Assembly (NCBI GenBank): GCA_002343715.1
Contig: DDSA01000106.1
Location: 1 to 62,394, forward strand
DNA: 62,394 nucleotides
Reading direction: 5' to 3'
Origin: Phycisphaerales bacterium UBA2402
GTDB taxonomy: Bacteria; Planctomycetota; Phycisphaerae; Phycisphaerales; UBA1924
Shown in pieces: positions 26,558 through 37,598 of this stretch (its first letter is position 1; each line of letters opens with the position of its first letter). The notes below the pieces were generated by a model, which was not told where the DNA came from, did not search any database, and saw only the letters and a program-made list of their open reading frames with translations. Both the position numbers and the translations under genes were made by a program.

Positions 26558-28054
26558 ATGAATAGCACGAAAGAATCCACAGGAACCACCATCCGGCACG
26601 GACGCGCCGCGCTCCTGGCCCTCGCCCTGGCGATCGCCGCGGGCGGGCCGGTGGGACTTGCGAGCGCGGGCGAGGATGCCGCGGCACGCGCGAAGGACAC
26701 TGCGGCGATCGATGTCGCCACCTCGCTCTCCACGGCCTTCCGCTCCGCCGCGGCGAGGATCGATCCCAGCGTCGTCAGCATCATGGTCACGAAGAAAGCC
26801 GAGTCGCCCATGATGGTCGGCGGGCCGGAACTGCCCGAGGAGTTCAAGCGCTTTTTCGGCGGTCGACTGCCGGGGGCCCAACTCCCTTCACAACCCCGCT
26901 CGATGCCCAAGGCACGCGGCGAAGGTTCGGGCGTCATCGTGAGCGATGACGGCCGGATCCTGACCAACAACCACGTTATCCATGACGCCGAGACGATCAC
27001 GGTGAAACTCTCCGACGGGCGTGAACTGCCCGCCGCCCTCACCGGCGCAGATCCGGAGACAGACCTGGCCGTGATCAAGATCGAAGCATCTGGCCTCACC
27101 GCCGCCAGGATCGGCAGCAGCGATGCCCTCCAGCCCGGTGACTGGGTGGTGGCCGTCGGCTCCCCCTTCGGCCTCGACCACACCGTCACCGCGGGAGTCG
27201 TGAGCGCCAAGAGCCGCGCCGATGTCGGTCTCAACACCTTTGAAGACTTCATCCAGACCGATGCGGCCATCAACCCCGGCAACTCCGGCGGCCCGCTCAT
27301 CAACCTCCGCGGCGAAGTCGTTGGCATCAACAGCGCCATCCGCTCCGCGGGTGGCGGGAACAACGGGATCGGCTTCGCCATCCCCAGCAGCACCTTTGTC
27401 CGCGTGATGGATTCGCTCATCGCCAGCGGCAAGGTGGAGCGAGGCTACCTCGGTGTTTCAACCCAGGCGCTGACCGCGGATCTGGCGACATCACTGAATG
27501 CCGACAGCCCCCGCGGTGCGCTGGTGGCCGAGGTCGTGCCCGATGCCCCCGCCGACAAGGCCGGGCTTCGCTCGGGCGACATCATCACCGCCGTCAACGG
27601 GCGTACGGTCGGCTCGTCCAGGGAACTGGTCAACACGGTCGGGGGCCTCTCTCCCGGAGAAGAGGCGGCCATCACCATCCTGCGTGACGGCAAGCCCACG
27701 ACCGTCACTGTGAACCTCGGCACACGCCCGACGAAGGGAGCCACCGTACCAGCGACGGATCCCTCCGCGCCCACCCTGGGCCTTTCGCTCCAGAAAATGA
27801 ACGATGATCTGGCGAAGCAACTGGGCATGAAAGATGCCAGAGGCGTCCTCATCGCCGAAGTTGAAGACGGTTCTCCCGCGGCCGAGTCGGGGCTTGAATC
27901 GGGCCATGTGATCCTCCAGGCGGGCGGCAAGGATGTCGAAAGCCCAGCGGACGTCGCCGCTGCCGCCAAGGCCGCCAAAGACGGCAAAGGCCTGCTCCTC
28001 AAGGTCCGTCACCAGAACACGACGCGCTTCGTCGTGGTCAAGACCGGGCGCTGA
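26558..28054 (+). CDS. Periplasmic HtrA/DegP-type serine protease with two PDZ domains
   Basis: 498 residues. N-terminal export signal (RAALLALALAIAAGGPVGLA). Trypsin-like core with catalytic H139 (LTNNHVI), D169 (ETDLAVIKI) and S243 (INPGNSGGPLIN). The family-typical TNGIGFAIPS-like stretch appears as NNGIGFAIPSSTFVRVM. Two PDZ domains follow: one at about 305-395 with YLGVSTQ and APADKAGLRSGDIITAVNG, and a second at about 410-495 with LGLSLQKMNDDLAKQLG and PAAESGLESGHVILQAGG. It degrades or refolds damaged envelope proteins. It is a single-gene unit followed by a strong terminator. Confidence 0.94.
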   Translation: MNSTKESTGTTIRHGRAALLALALAIAAGGPVGLASAGEDAAARAKDTAAIDVATSLSTAFRSAAARIDPSVVSIMVTKKAESPMMVGGPELPEEFKRFFGGRLPGAQLPSQPRSMPKARGEGSGVIVSDDGRILTNNHVIHDAETITVKLSDGRELPAALTGADPETDLAVIKIEASGLTAARIGSSDALQPGDWVVAVGSPFGLDHTVTAGVVSAKSRADVGLNTFEDFIQTDAAINPGNSGGPLINLRGEVVGINSAIRSAGGGNNGIGFAIPSSTFVRVMDSLIASGKVERGYLGVSTQALTADLATSLNADSPRGALVAEVVPDAPADKAGLRSGDIITAVNGRTVGSSRELVNTVGGLSPGEEAAITILRDGKPTTVTVNLGTRPTKGATVPATDPSAPTLGLSLQKMNDDLAKQLGMKDARGVLIAEVEDGSPAAESGLESGHVILQAGGKDVESPADVAAAAKAAKDGKGLLLKVRHQNTTRFVVVKTGR

Positions 28055-28082
28055 TACCGCCAGTCACAGATACCACCTCCCC

Positions 28083-28122
28083 GGCGGCGTTCGCGAGTGT
28101 TCGCGGGCGCCGCCTTTTTTTT
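28083..28122 (+). terminator. Intrinsic terminator of htrA
   Basis: GGCGGCG at 28083-28089 pairs with CGCCGCC at 28108-28114, directly followed by eight T. It lies 29 bases after the htrA stop and just before the 3' end of the convergent pseudopilin-like gene. It is the cleanest intrinsic terminator on the + strand. Confidence 0.88.
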
Positions 28123-28127
28123 GCGCT

Positions 28128-29018
28128 TCAGGGAACTCCCAGGTACTTCTCGGGGTTCGAATACAAGGTGATCTCGCCCTGATTCTCGGCGCGGACTTCG
28201 TCGAGTGTGTTGCCCGCACCCAACCCTCGCGGGAACTCGTCGGCGCTCACCACTCGCGCGTGGCCGTCGGCGAAGGCGGCGTTGACCGCTCCCCCTCCCT
28301 TGCCGGGGTGGCGGTAGCCGATGCGGCTGTTGGCCCGCCCGATCTTGTTGTCCCGGTGCCGCCCTGCGTAGACGCCGTCGGCCACGGTCACAAGCGCGGA
28401 GGGCCGCATGAAGGCCGAGACCTTGGTGGGCTGCACGACCAGCCCGTTGCTGCCCGGGCCGTAACCCACCGAAGCGGTGTAGTGCAGGTCGGGATCGACC
28501 TGCGTGCTGCCGCCGATGGGGTTGAGGGCGTTGATCCAGTACGACACGCGCAGGATGCGCTCAAAGCCGCGCTCGGGGATCTCGGTGGCGATGTTGTCGT
28601 TGCCGGTGCGGATGTTGGGCCAGTCCATCCACCCTTTGGGCTTCTGCGGGTCGGTGCCCGTCTGGCCCCCGCGCATGCCTTCCACATCGACGGTGTCCGG
28701 GCAGACGAAGGGGCCGCGCTTGGTCTCCCGAGACCCCGACATGTACCCGTCTCGGTCAAGAATCGGTGCCCAGCCGTCGAGCGGCTCGGTGGTGTCGAGG
28801 CCGGTCATGTTGTAGGAGGGAACAACGATCTCCTTGTGCTCGTTGTTGTATATGACGAAGGCCTGCCCCCCGCCGCGGAGGATCGCCCCGCAGGCGGTGG
28901 TCCTCGCGTTGCGCCGCGCGGAACCGAGCGACGGAAGGAGGATCGCCAGCAGCACCCCGATGATGGCGATGACGACGAGGAGTTCGATGAGAGTAAACGC
29001 GCGGCGAGAATCGTTCAT
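28128..29018 (-). CDS. Type II secretion pseudopilin-like protein (prepilin N-terminus)
   Basis: 296 residues. The N-terminus RRAFTLIELLVVIAIIGVLL is a textbook prepilin cleavage/methylation motif, F/TLIELL with Glu at +5, followed by the polymerisation helix. The globular part has YNNEHKEIVVPSY, VCPDTVDVEG and, near the C-terminus, GGAVNAAFADGHARVVSADE. That last element resembles the 'FADGH' stretch common in the many planctomycete prepilin-domain secreted proteins (H-X9-DG type). Such proteins are numerous in planctomycetes and their individual roles are mostly unknown. The gene converges on htrA. Confidence 0.85.
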   Translation of the reverse strand: MNDSRRAFTLIELLVVIAIIGVLLAILLPSLGSARRNARTTACGAILRGGGQAFVIYNNEHKEIVVPSYNMTGLDTTEPLDGWAPILDRDGYMSGSRETKRGPFVCPDTVDVEGMRGGQTGTDPQKPKGWMDWPNIRTGNDNIATEIPERGFERILRVSYWINALNPIGGSTQVDPDLHYTASVGYGPGSNGLVVQPTKVSAFMRPSALVTVADGVYAGRHRDNKIGRANSRIGYRHPGKGGGAVNAAFADGHARVVSADEFPRGLGAGNTLDEVRAENQGEITLYSNPEKYLGVP

Positions 29019-29176
29019 AGACTTTCACACGGACCTGTCGTTCTCCCACGAACGGCGGAAACTTCATCGAGTCATGATCTTGTTACACGCGGGACTGGTG
29101 CCGCGTTTCACGGCAGTACCATCGGCCCGCCCCATGCCGCCGTTACCACGTGAACCGTTCCCGCCCGGTAACCGAT

Positions 29177-30772
<1,596 letters not shown>

Positions 30773-30932
30773 AGGCAGACTCTCTCACGGCGTGAAACGG
30801 TTACAACAGACAGGAAGTCAAGGATAGTGCGCTGCCCCGGGGTTTGCCAGAGCGAGTTCACCATAGTCGATGAGTCTGGTTCCACCCCGACCCTCGCGCC
30901 ATTCACGCCGCGAATCCGCCCTCCGCGGCCGA

Positions 30933-33263
30933 CTAGCAACCGCCGGCTTCCCAGCGGGTGAAGAAGAACTCGACATCTCCCCCGTCCACACCGCCGTCTT
31001 CATTCACGTCCGCCCCGGCATCACCGTCCTGCCACGACACAAAGAAAGCCTCAACATCGCTCCCGTCCACACCACCGTCGCCGTTGTAATCCGCGACACA
31101 CGCCTCCTGCTCAACAGTGAAGGACCATTGAGCCACTCCGCCCGCGGCGCTATTGCCGCTCGGCAGAACACCGCCGACGATCTCCCCGTCGAGGGCCGCG
31201 CCGCCCGCGGTGCTGGTCACGGTCGGTTGTACCGTCACCGTGTAGGTGCCGGGCGGCAGCGGCTGCGAGAACGAGAGCGATCGACCCGTGGTCCCGTTCG
31301 CTCCGCTGACAGACACAGGCACCTGACCGCCCGGACCAACGACCGCGAACGCTGCGGCGGTGGAGTTCACCGCTTCACTGAACGTGATGGCCACCGAACT
31401 CGGCGACTGCGCCGCTGCGAGCGTCGCCCCCGGTCCCGGCTCGGCCCGCACGATCTTCGCCGGCCCGTTGACGTACGACTCGGTGACTTTCGCCGTCGCC
31501 AGAACCCAGTTGAACTCGTCGAGCACCACGTCGGTAGCAGCGGCGGGGATGGGAACGACGAAATGGCTGGTGCGCGCGGCGGGCATGACCATCGCGGTCT
31601 GACTTCCGCCCCCCGCGAGGTCGATCCTGACGCTGATGGGCGTCGCGAAGGCATCGCCCGGCACGCCTCTCCCGGGCCACGCGGCGTTCTGGGTCTGGCG
31701 GAGGCTGATGCGCGCGAAGTTCTGCCCGCCGATGGACGCGGTCTGCCATCCGGTCGCGTAGGCCGGGGCTCCAACCCCGTAGACCGCCTGCTCGAAGTAG
31801 TTTGACAGATCACGCCCCGAGATGAAGGACATCGTCGCCGCGAAATCCTCGGTGGTCGCGGCGGAATCCTCGAACCGTGACCGATACTCGCGCAGCCCGT
31901 CAAAGAACGCCGTATCGCCGATGAACCCGCGGAGCGTGTGCAGCACCCACCCCCCCTTGCGGTAGGAATAGGTGCTGCTGAAGATGCGGTTCATGTTGCC
32001 GATATCGGTGACATAGACGCTGTCGGAGACCTGCGTCGGGCGGCGGGCGTTCATCGCCGCGTGCAGCGCGGAGATGCCCGCGCTCCCGGGCTTGTACTGC
32101 TCCCAGAGCGCCTCGCTGTACGTGGCGAACCCTTCGTTGAGCCAGATGTGGTTCCAGGTTTTGCAGGTAACGGCGTCCCCCCACCACTGGTGCCCGAGTT
32201 CGTGCGCGGTCACGCTCTCGCTGAAAGTGCCCTGGCCGGTCATGGTCTGGTGCTCCATGCCGCCGCTGAAGGGGAACTGATAGATGCCGTATTTCTCGTT
32301 GATAAAGGGGTAGAGACCGAAGAGCGGGCGGAACGCGGCGAGCATCGGCACCGTGCGTTCCCACGCCGCGCGGTTGGAGGCGTTATCGCTGGCGGGGTAG
32401 ATATAGAACTCGACGGGCATCGTGCGTGGCGAGCCGCCCTCATCGGGCGTGTAGGTGTAGTTCACCGTCCAGGTGTTGTACACGCTGGACGCGAAGGCGA
32501 CGAGGTACGTGGCGATCGGGTAGCCGCTCCGCCAGGCGTACCGGCGCTTGCCGCCGGGTACATCGGTGACGGATTGAAGCAGCCCGTTGCTCACCGACCG
32601 AAGCCCCGCGGGGGCCGTGATCGCCAAGCTCATGGTGAACTTGTCGCTGTTGTCGCCGGCCTGAAAGACATCCCCATCCTTGCAAGGCCACCACGTCGCG
32701 GCGAAGTACGCCTCGCTGAGCGAGGCCACGATGTCGTTGGAGGTGCCCGGCTGGTTCTGAAACTCGATGGACCCGAAGCCGCGGCTGACCGCCTGCCCCG
32801 CGTACGGGATGCGGAGCGTGAACTCCTCGCCGATGTTGTACGCGCGGTCGAGCGTGATCCGTCTCGCGTAGGAGTTGGCCCCCGGTGCCGGGACCGTCAC
32901 CGGGGTGCTCCCGTTGATCGTCGCTCCGGTCACGGCGTAGTTGCTCCGCAGCATGATGGTGAACTGCGTCAGGCCGTTCACCCGGCTGCGCACCCGCATC
33001 ACGCACACCCCCGCGATCTCGGGCGTCGCCAGATCGGGGAAAATTTCCATGTCGAGGTCGCAATCGAGCAGGTCCGTGTCGGTTAGGGCCTCTCGCCCCG
33101 AGTAGCCGCGCGGACCATCTTCACCGATCGGCAGCCCCGCGGCGTGCCGGAGGCGAAGGGCGTTGGCCTTGCCGCAACCGCACTCCCCATCGGGGCAGTG
33201 CTCTTCGGCGGGGGGCATCGCGCCAAGGGATAGGGTCGCGGCGAGCAGAGCGATCACATTCAT
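30933..33263 (-). CDS. Secreted M1-family metallopeptidase with Ig-like and paired-loop C-terminal domains
   Basis: 776 residues with an N-terminal export signal (VIALLAATLSLGAM) followed by CPDGECGCGKAN. The M1 catalytic domain has the exopeptidase motif GGMEHQTMTG and the zinc motif with H354, E355, H358 and, 19 residues on, E377 (AHELGHQWWGD then NHIWLNEGFATYSE). After the peptidase comes an Ig-like domain of the SbsA type (SSVAITFSEAVNSTAAAF). The final 55 residues contain loops DYNGDGGVDGSDVEAFF and DVNEDGGVDGGDVEFFF between two Cys, ending GGC. It probably trims peptides outside the cytoplasm. It is first from the left in a run of four exported peptidase genes on the minus strand. Ribosome site GGTGA precedes the ATG. 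Confidence 0.9.
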   Translation of the reverse strand: MNVIALLAATLSLGAMPPAEEHCPDGECGCGKANALRLRHAAGLPIGEDGPRGYSGREALTDTDLLDCDLDMEIFPDLATPEIAGVCVMRVRSRVNGLTQFTIMLRSNYAVTGATINGSTPVTVPAPGANSYARRITLDRAYNIGEEFTLRIPYAGQAVSRGFGSIEFQNQPGTSNDIVASLSEAYFAATWWPCKDGDVFQAGDNSDKFTMSLAITAPAGLRSVSNGLLQSVTDVPGGKRRYAWRSGYPIATYLVAFASSVYNTWTVNYTYTPDEGGSPRTMPVEFYIYPASDNASNRAAWERTVPMLAAFRPLFGLYPFINEKYGIYQFPFSGGMEHQTMTGQGTFSESVTAHELGHQWWGDAVTCKTWNHIWLNEGFATYSEALWEQYKPGSAGISALHAAMNARRPTQVSDSVYVTDIGNMNRIFSSTYSYRKGGWVLHTLRGFIGDTAFFDGLREYRSRFEDSAATTEDFAATMSFISGRDLSNYFEQAVYGVGAPAYATGWQTASIGGQNFARISLRQTQNAAWPGRGVPGDAFATPISVRIDLAGGGSQTAMVMPAARTSHFVVPIPAAATDVVLDEFNWVLATAKVTESYVNGPAKIVRAEPGPGATLAAAQSPSSVAITFSEAVNSTAAAFAVVGPGGQVPVSVSGANGTTGRSLSFSQPLPPGTYTVTVQPTVTSTAGGAALDGEIVGGVLPSGNSAAGGVAQWSFTVEQEACVADYNGDGGVDGSDVEAFFVSWQDGDAGADVNEDGGVDGGDVEFFFTRWEAGGC

Positions 33264-33290
33264 ATTTTCACCAATCGCTTTCGTGCAAAG

Positions 33291-33322
33291 CGCGGGCCCG
33301 TCGCGTCAACGGCGGGCCCGCG
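33291..33322 (-). terminator. GC-rich hairpin between M36-like and M1 peptidase genes
   Basis: CGCGGGCCCG (33291-33300) and CGGGCCCGCG (33313-33322) form a perfect 10-base stem with a 12-base loop in the 85-base gap. It is downstream of the M36-like gene and upstream of the M1 gene on the minus strand. There is no clean T-run, so it may terminate or attenuate transcription. Confidence 0.45.
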
Positions 33323-33348
33323 TTCGTTCCATACTCAACACCCTTGGG

Positions 33349-36165
33349 TCAGCAGCCGCCGTTCTCCCACGCTGTGAAGAACGTCTCGACATCGGCCCCG
33401 TCTACGCCGCCGTCCTCGTTCACATCGGACTGGGCTTCGCCATTGACCCAGGCATCGAAGAACGCGGTGATGTCCGCGCCATCGACGCCTCCGTCGCCGT
33501 TGAAGTCAGCGTAGCACAAGTCGCGTGTCTGGCAGACGATGCCCGCGATCTCGAAGTCATCCACGGCCGCCTCGACCAGCGACGCCGTGCCGGCATCCTC
33601 CGCGATGAACCGGACGCGGATCTGGTTGGTGGGCGTCAAGCCGAGCGAGGAAAGATTCCAGGTGGCGAATCTCCATCCCGGGTTGGTGTTCGGATCGGAA
33701 GCGCTCCCCGGTCCGACGGTCTCCGCCCGAGTCCACGTGGAGCCGTTGTTGGTGGAAACGTCGATCCGGAACGTGTCCGCGTAGGGACCGCTGGTGCTGG
33801 CCCCGTTGGAGTACCAGCGCCAGTACGACACCTGGGCATCGTCGAACCCGGCGAGGTTGTACGCCGCGGAGACGAGTGTGGTGTATCCGCCATCCACATC
33901 GGCGGTTCCGGCGGCCGCGCCGGCGGCGGCCTGGCCTGTCACCCAGCACATCGTCCCGATCGGCGAGCGGTCGTCCTCGGGCTGTGCGATGGTGCCGTTG
34001 GGATCGACCCGCACCCACGCGCCGGTGGTGGCGGTGGTATCTCCCAAGGCCCACCCCGAATCAGATTCGAAGTTGTGCGAGGCGATGATGACCTGCGCCG
34101 CGCTGATGGAGACCTGCTGCGTGCCCGAGGCCGGGAAGATCTTGTTTCCCTGGCTGGAGCCGACCTGCATGTAGAACTGCACGGTGTTGGGGCACGTCTG
34201 CGCGGGGATCAGCGCGCGGTACTGGTTCGCCGCGATCTGCGTCGCCACGATCTGCGTGAAGGTTGACTGCCCCGCCCGCCGCCAGAAGACGCGTCCGGAG
34301 TTGGGGGTGGGCACCACGCACAGACCAGCGACATTGAACCGCACCTCGATGGTCTCGCCCGGCGCGGCGCTGTCCGGCAACCCGGCGGGGAAGGAGAAGT
34401 TGAAGTCGGGGGAAGTGGGAAGGTTGATGCTGTGCTGCGAGAAGGCGTTGGTGATTTCGCAGATGTCGGGTGTGCCGTTGTCCAGGTTGCCGTCATCATC
34501 GTTGATCGTCAGCCACTGCGAAAGCGTGGCGGGGTGGGCCGAGTTGCCGGTCCCCTCACCGCCGAGCGTGATGCGGGCCCAGTCCATGTAATCCTGTCGG
34601 ACGCGTTCCATCCCGGGAGCCGAGCCGTACTTCGAGCCGTAGTTGCGGCGCAGTTCGCACATGACGCCGCCGAGAATTTCGCCGCCGGCGTGGACGGCGC
34701 ACGAATCGCAGGGGTACTGACGGTTGGTGGTGTCGGGCGTGCGGACGGCTCCGCCGGTGGTCCGGAAGTAGCGTCCTACAACGAAATCGTCGTACTGCAG
34801 GATGCTCACGCAATCGCCCATGCCCTCGCCGAAGGCGTTCTGCGCCAGACCGAGGCGGTTGACAAGATGGTGGCCGTACTCGTGGGCGATGACGCTGCTG
34901 AAGGCGGTGTTGTTGCACCCTCCGCCGGCGTTGTAGAAGTTGGTGGAACTGCCGTTGTAGAACGCGTTGCACGTGCCCGATACCTGCACGTTCGCGGGGA
35001 ACTGAGTGTCGATGTTCAGTTCGCCCGTGGGGCTGCCGGGTCCGAAGTTCGGGGCGTACTGCTTGATGAAGTTGTGCGTTGATGTCTGGTGGATGAAGGC
35101 GTTGACCTGCGCGGTGGTGAACTGATCCGGGGCCGTGTTCAGCGTCAGCGTCACGGGGGTGCCCGGGGTGGCGCTGGCCGATGCGGTCTGAAGCGCCGTC
35201 ACCGCGTCCACCACCCGGGCCCAGCGGCCGTCGCCCACCGAGCAGTCCACCGTCACCGGGGTCGAGCCGGACCAGGGGATCGTGAAGTTGCCGTCATCGT
35301 CGGTAAAGGCCGAGTTCGTGTTGTTCCCGTTGATCCGCACGCGGATGTTGGGCACGCCGCGCAGCGCGGGAGGATTCCCCGCGTGGTCCGCGGTGGCATT
35401 GCCCGCGGGAGAGGGTGTGGCGTTGGCCACCACCCGGCCGACCACGTCGATGTTCAGAATGTCGTTGCGGGCGTGGACGAGTTTCCCGCTTGCGGCGTCG
35501 ACGATGAACGTGAACTTGCGGGAGAAGGCACCCTCGGGCGCCTCGCCGACGAACCGCCACGCTCGGATCGCCTCCATCCGGGTCGGGAAATCCCCTTCGC
35601 CGAAATACACGATCAGCTCGGGTTCGGTCCATACCGGCAGCGTCTTGTACTCGCGGTAGGCACGCACCGCGGCGAGGGCCGCGGCGGGGCTGACGCCCGC
35701 GTGCGGGAAGCCTGCTTCGGGCCGCGGCGTGACTTTGGCGCCGGCGGAGATCACCGTGTGACCGGCGGCGGTGGGCAGCACCACCACTTTGACCATGCCG
35801 AACTCCACGGGCAGGCCGTCGAGCCACTGTGAATACGTGACGACGACCTTGCCGTCCGAGAGTTCGTTCTCCCACTCGTAGCGCAGCGAGAGGTCGCCCG
35901 CGCCGAAGGCACTCCCGTGGTTCGCGAGCCATGTGTCCGCGGCGACGCGTGGATCGTGCGCGGAGTTCATCGGCTTGCCGAAATACATGACCTCGGTTGC
36001 AGTATCAACAACTCGCAGGCCGGGGTACGTGTTGAGCAAACCCGCCCGATCACGGGCACGGTCCTGGACCGCATCACCCGCGCCCAGCGCCGACCCGACC
36101 ACGAGAACCACCAACGCCGCGCCGAACAAACCACGGGCACGAACCAACGAACTGGCCATCGTCAT
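33349..36165 (-). CDS. Secreted M36 (fungalysin)-like metallopeptidase with paired-loop C-terminal domain, copy A
   Basis: 938 residues from the ATG at 36165. N-terminal export signal (LFGAALVVLVVGSALGAG). A fungalysin/thermolysin-type propeptide follows (VMYFGKPMNSAHDPR, SQWLDGLPVEFGMVKVVV). A carboxypeptidase-regulatory-like insert reads RVRINGNNTNSAFTDDDGNF. The zinc motif HEYGHH has ligands H428 and H432 with E429; a third ligand is likely in FGEGMGD. Then comes a MAM/jelly-roll-like beta domain (VSYWRWYSNG, VRFIAEDAG). The C-terminal loops are DFNGDGGVDGADITAFF and DVNEDGGVDGADVETFF, ending GGC. Copy B, with the same architecture, is at 37.6-40.4 kb. The frame is open further upstream into the divergent methyltransferase gene, but the ribosome site supports 36165. 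Confidence 0.88.
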   Translation of the reverse strand: MTMASSLVRARGLFGAALVVLVVGSALGAGDAVQDRARDRAGLLNTYPGLRVVDTATEVMYFGKPMNSAHDPRVAADTWLANHGSAFGAGDLSLRYEWENELSDGKVVVTYSQWLDGLPVEFGMVKVVVLPTAAGHTVISAGAKVTPRPEAGFPHAGVSPAAALAAVRAYREYKTLPVWTEPELIVYFGEGDFPTRMEAIRAWRFVGEAPEGAFSRKFTFIVDAASGKLVHARNDILNIDVVGRVVANATPSPAGNATADHAGNPPALRGVPNIRVRINGNNTNSAFTDDDGNFTIPWSGSTPVTVDCSVGDGRWARVVDAVTALQTASASATPGTPVTLTLNTAPDQFTTAQVNAFIHQTSTHNFIKQYAPNFGPGSPTGELNIDTQFPANVQVSGTCNAFYNGSSTNFYNAGGGCNNTAFSSVIAHEYGHHLVNRLGLAQNAFGEGMGDCVSILQYDDFVVGRYFRTTGGAVRTPDTTNRQYPCDSCAVHAGGEILGGVMCELRRNYGSKYGSAPGMERVRQDYMDWARITLGGEGTGNSAHPATLSQWLTINDDDGNLDNGTPDICEITNAFSQHSINLPTSPDFNFSFPAGLPDSAAPGETIEVRFNVAGLCVVPTPNSGRVFWRRAGQSTFTQIVATQIAANQYRALIPAQTCPNTVQFYMQVGSSQGNKIFPASGTQQVSISAAQVIIASHNFESDSGWALGDTTATTGAWVRVDPNGTIAQPEDDRSPIGTMCWVTGQAAAGAAAGTADVDGGYTTLVSAAYNLAGFDDAQVSYWRWYSNGASTSGPYADTFRIDVSTNNGSTWTRAETVGPGSASDPNTNPGWRFATWNLSSLGLTPTNQIRVRFIAEDAGTASLVEAAVDDFEIAGIVCQTRDLCYADFNGDGGVDGADITAFFDAWVNGEAQSDVNEDGGVDGADVETFFTAWENGGC

Positions 36166-36172
36166 CCAAGCA

Positions 36173-36178
36173 CCCCTT
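36173..36178 (-). promoter_or_regulatory. Shine-Dalgarno fixing the start of M36-like copy A
   Basis: AAGGGG on the minus strand lies 7 bases before the ATG at 36165. This rejects the upstream extension of about 168 residues, which would run antisense through the methyltransferase gene. Confidence 0.6.
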
Positions 36179-36373
36179 TTCACACCGCCACGCAAGATTT
36201 GCGAAGTACCGCCCGAACCGGGCAAAACGAAAACAAACACCGAGGACAACGCCCCGGCACCATACCTACGGGTGATTCGGTGCAGGCGTTTCCATTTGAA
36301 TGTCAAGTAGGTCGAAATTTTCGCATCGATCCCGAACACACCCCCGACAAAACGCGCGAAATACGTATACGAG

Positions 36374-37480
36374 GTGACGAGTGCAGTACGATGCTGCATG
36401 TACTGCATACCCATCCTGCTTGGGGGAATTACTCTTGGAGCCACGGCCCAGGACATATCGGCCTCTGCTACTCCCACGCAACCCGTGAGCGCTCCGTCCG
36501 CGGCGGAGCACGATCCGTATGTGCCCTCTTCGGTTGAACTCCTCCGCGAAGAGGCCGCGCGTGTTCTGAGAACAGTGAAAACGTCGGGCGCGAAGCGATG
36601 GCTGGTGGCCACCAACTGGCTCCCGATCCATGACCCGCGAACGGTGTATGTCAACAAGGAAAAACGCACCGCGCTGGGCGCGTCGGCATGGAGCTCGCTG
36701 GCTGAATCCGAGCGGGAGACGTACGAGGCCCGCCCGCTGGAGGAGAAGTATTTTTATTACACCAGATACGGTTCACCGCTCGCCTATGCCCGTGCGCTCG
36801 ACCTGGCGTGCGAACACTGGGGCGGCGGGCCGAGTTGCTTCGCCTCGAAGCGCATCCTGGATTACGGGTACGGGGGCATCGGTCACCTGCGGCTGCTCGC
36901 GAGCCTCGGGGCGCACGCCACGGGCGTGGATATCGACCCGATCCTCGCGGCGCTCTACAGCCAGAGCGGCGACACCGGTGAAGTTCCCGGCGTCGGGATG
37001 GGCGGTGACATCGCGCCCAACGGATCACTCACCCTGCTCCACGGGCGCTGGCCAGGTGAACCCGTCGTGCGCGAAGCCGCGGGCGGCGACTACGACCTGA
37101 TCCTCTCGAAGAACACGCTCAAGAAAGGGTACATCCATCCAGCGCAGGAGGTGGACAAGCGGATGCTTGTTGATCTCGGCGTGGACGATGCGGCCTTTCT
37201 CGACGCGGTGGCCGGAGCGCTGAAACCCGGGGGTCTGTTCATCATCTACAACATCTGCCCGAAACAGAACCCGGAGAAGTACATCCCGTGGGCGGATGGT
37301 CACTGCCCCTTCGATCGCGCCCTGATGGAGTCCGCGGGGATGGAGATCATCGAGTTCGATAAGGAAGACTCCCCCGCGACCCGCACGCTGGGAAGGGCGT
37401 TGGGTTGGGACCGCGGCGACCACCCGATGGACATCGAGAACGACACCTTCGCGTGGGTCACGATCGCACGTAAGAAGTGA
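36374..37480 (+). CDS. SAM-methyltransferase-fold protein with N-terminal export signal
   Basis: 368 residues from a GTG at 36374; an ATG at 36398 is an alternative. The N-terminus looks exported: MYCIPILLGGITLGATAQ, then a Ser/Pro/Ala linker. The rest is a class I methyltransferase fold. Motif I is ILDYGYGGIGHLRLLASLG with HATGVDIDP after it. YDLILSKNTLKKGYIHP and LKPGGLFIIYNICPKQNP take the positions of motifs II-III. DYGYGGIGH replaces the usual D-x-G-x-G-x-G in recognisable form. Why a SAM-dependent fold would be outside the cytoplasm is unclear; the hydrophobic start may instead be a membrane anchor. It lies divergently between two M36-like peptidase genes. The substrate is unknown. Confidence 0.68.
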   Translation: MTSAVRCCMYCIPILLGGITLGATAQDISASATPTQPVSAPSAAEHDPYVPSSVELLREEAARVLRTVKTSGAKRWLVATNWLPIHDPRTVYVNKEKRTALGASAWSSLAESERETYEARPLEEKYFYYTRYGSPLAYARALDLACEHWGGGPSCFASKRILDYGYGGIGHLRLLASLGAHATGVDIDPILAALYSQSGDTGEVPGVGMGGDIAPNGSLTLLHGRWPGEPVVREAAGGDYDLILSKNTLKKGYIHPAQEVDKRMLVDLGVDDAAFLDAVAGALKPGGLFIIYNICPKQNPEKYIPWADGHCPFDRALMESAGMEIIEFDKEDSPATRTLGRALGWDRGDHPMDIENDTFAWVTIARKK

Positions 37481-37531
37481 CGCTCGGTGGGGACTCGGCT
37501 TGTGCCAGTTCGTTCGCGCGGCCACATTCCG

Positions 37532-37561
37532 AAAAAAACACGGCAGGCTCAAGGCCTGCCG
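37532..37561 (-). terminator. Intrinsic terminator of M36-like copy B
   Basis: CGGCAGGC (37541-37548) and GCCTGCCG (37554-37561) form a perfect 8-base stem with a 5-base loop. On the minus strand it is followed by a T-rich run (seven T, complementary to the A-run at 37532-37538). It lies about 38 bases past the stop of copy B. On the + strand it also follows the methyltransferase stop but without a T-run, so it works best for the minus strand. Confidence 0.8.
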
Positions 37562-37598
37562 CGTTCACTCGATCCTTTGATCCCGGCGGCAGGACCTG

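Noticed and set aside
36166..36669. N-terminal extension of about 168 residues for M36-like copy A
   Set aside because: It would run antisense through the methyltransferase gene and precede a good signal peptide with its own ribosome site.
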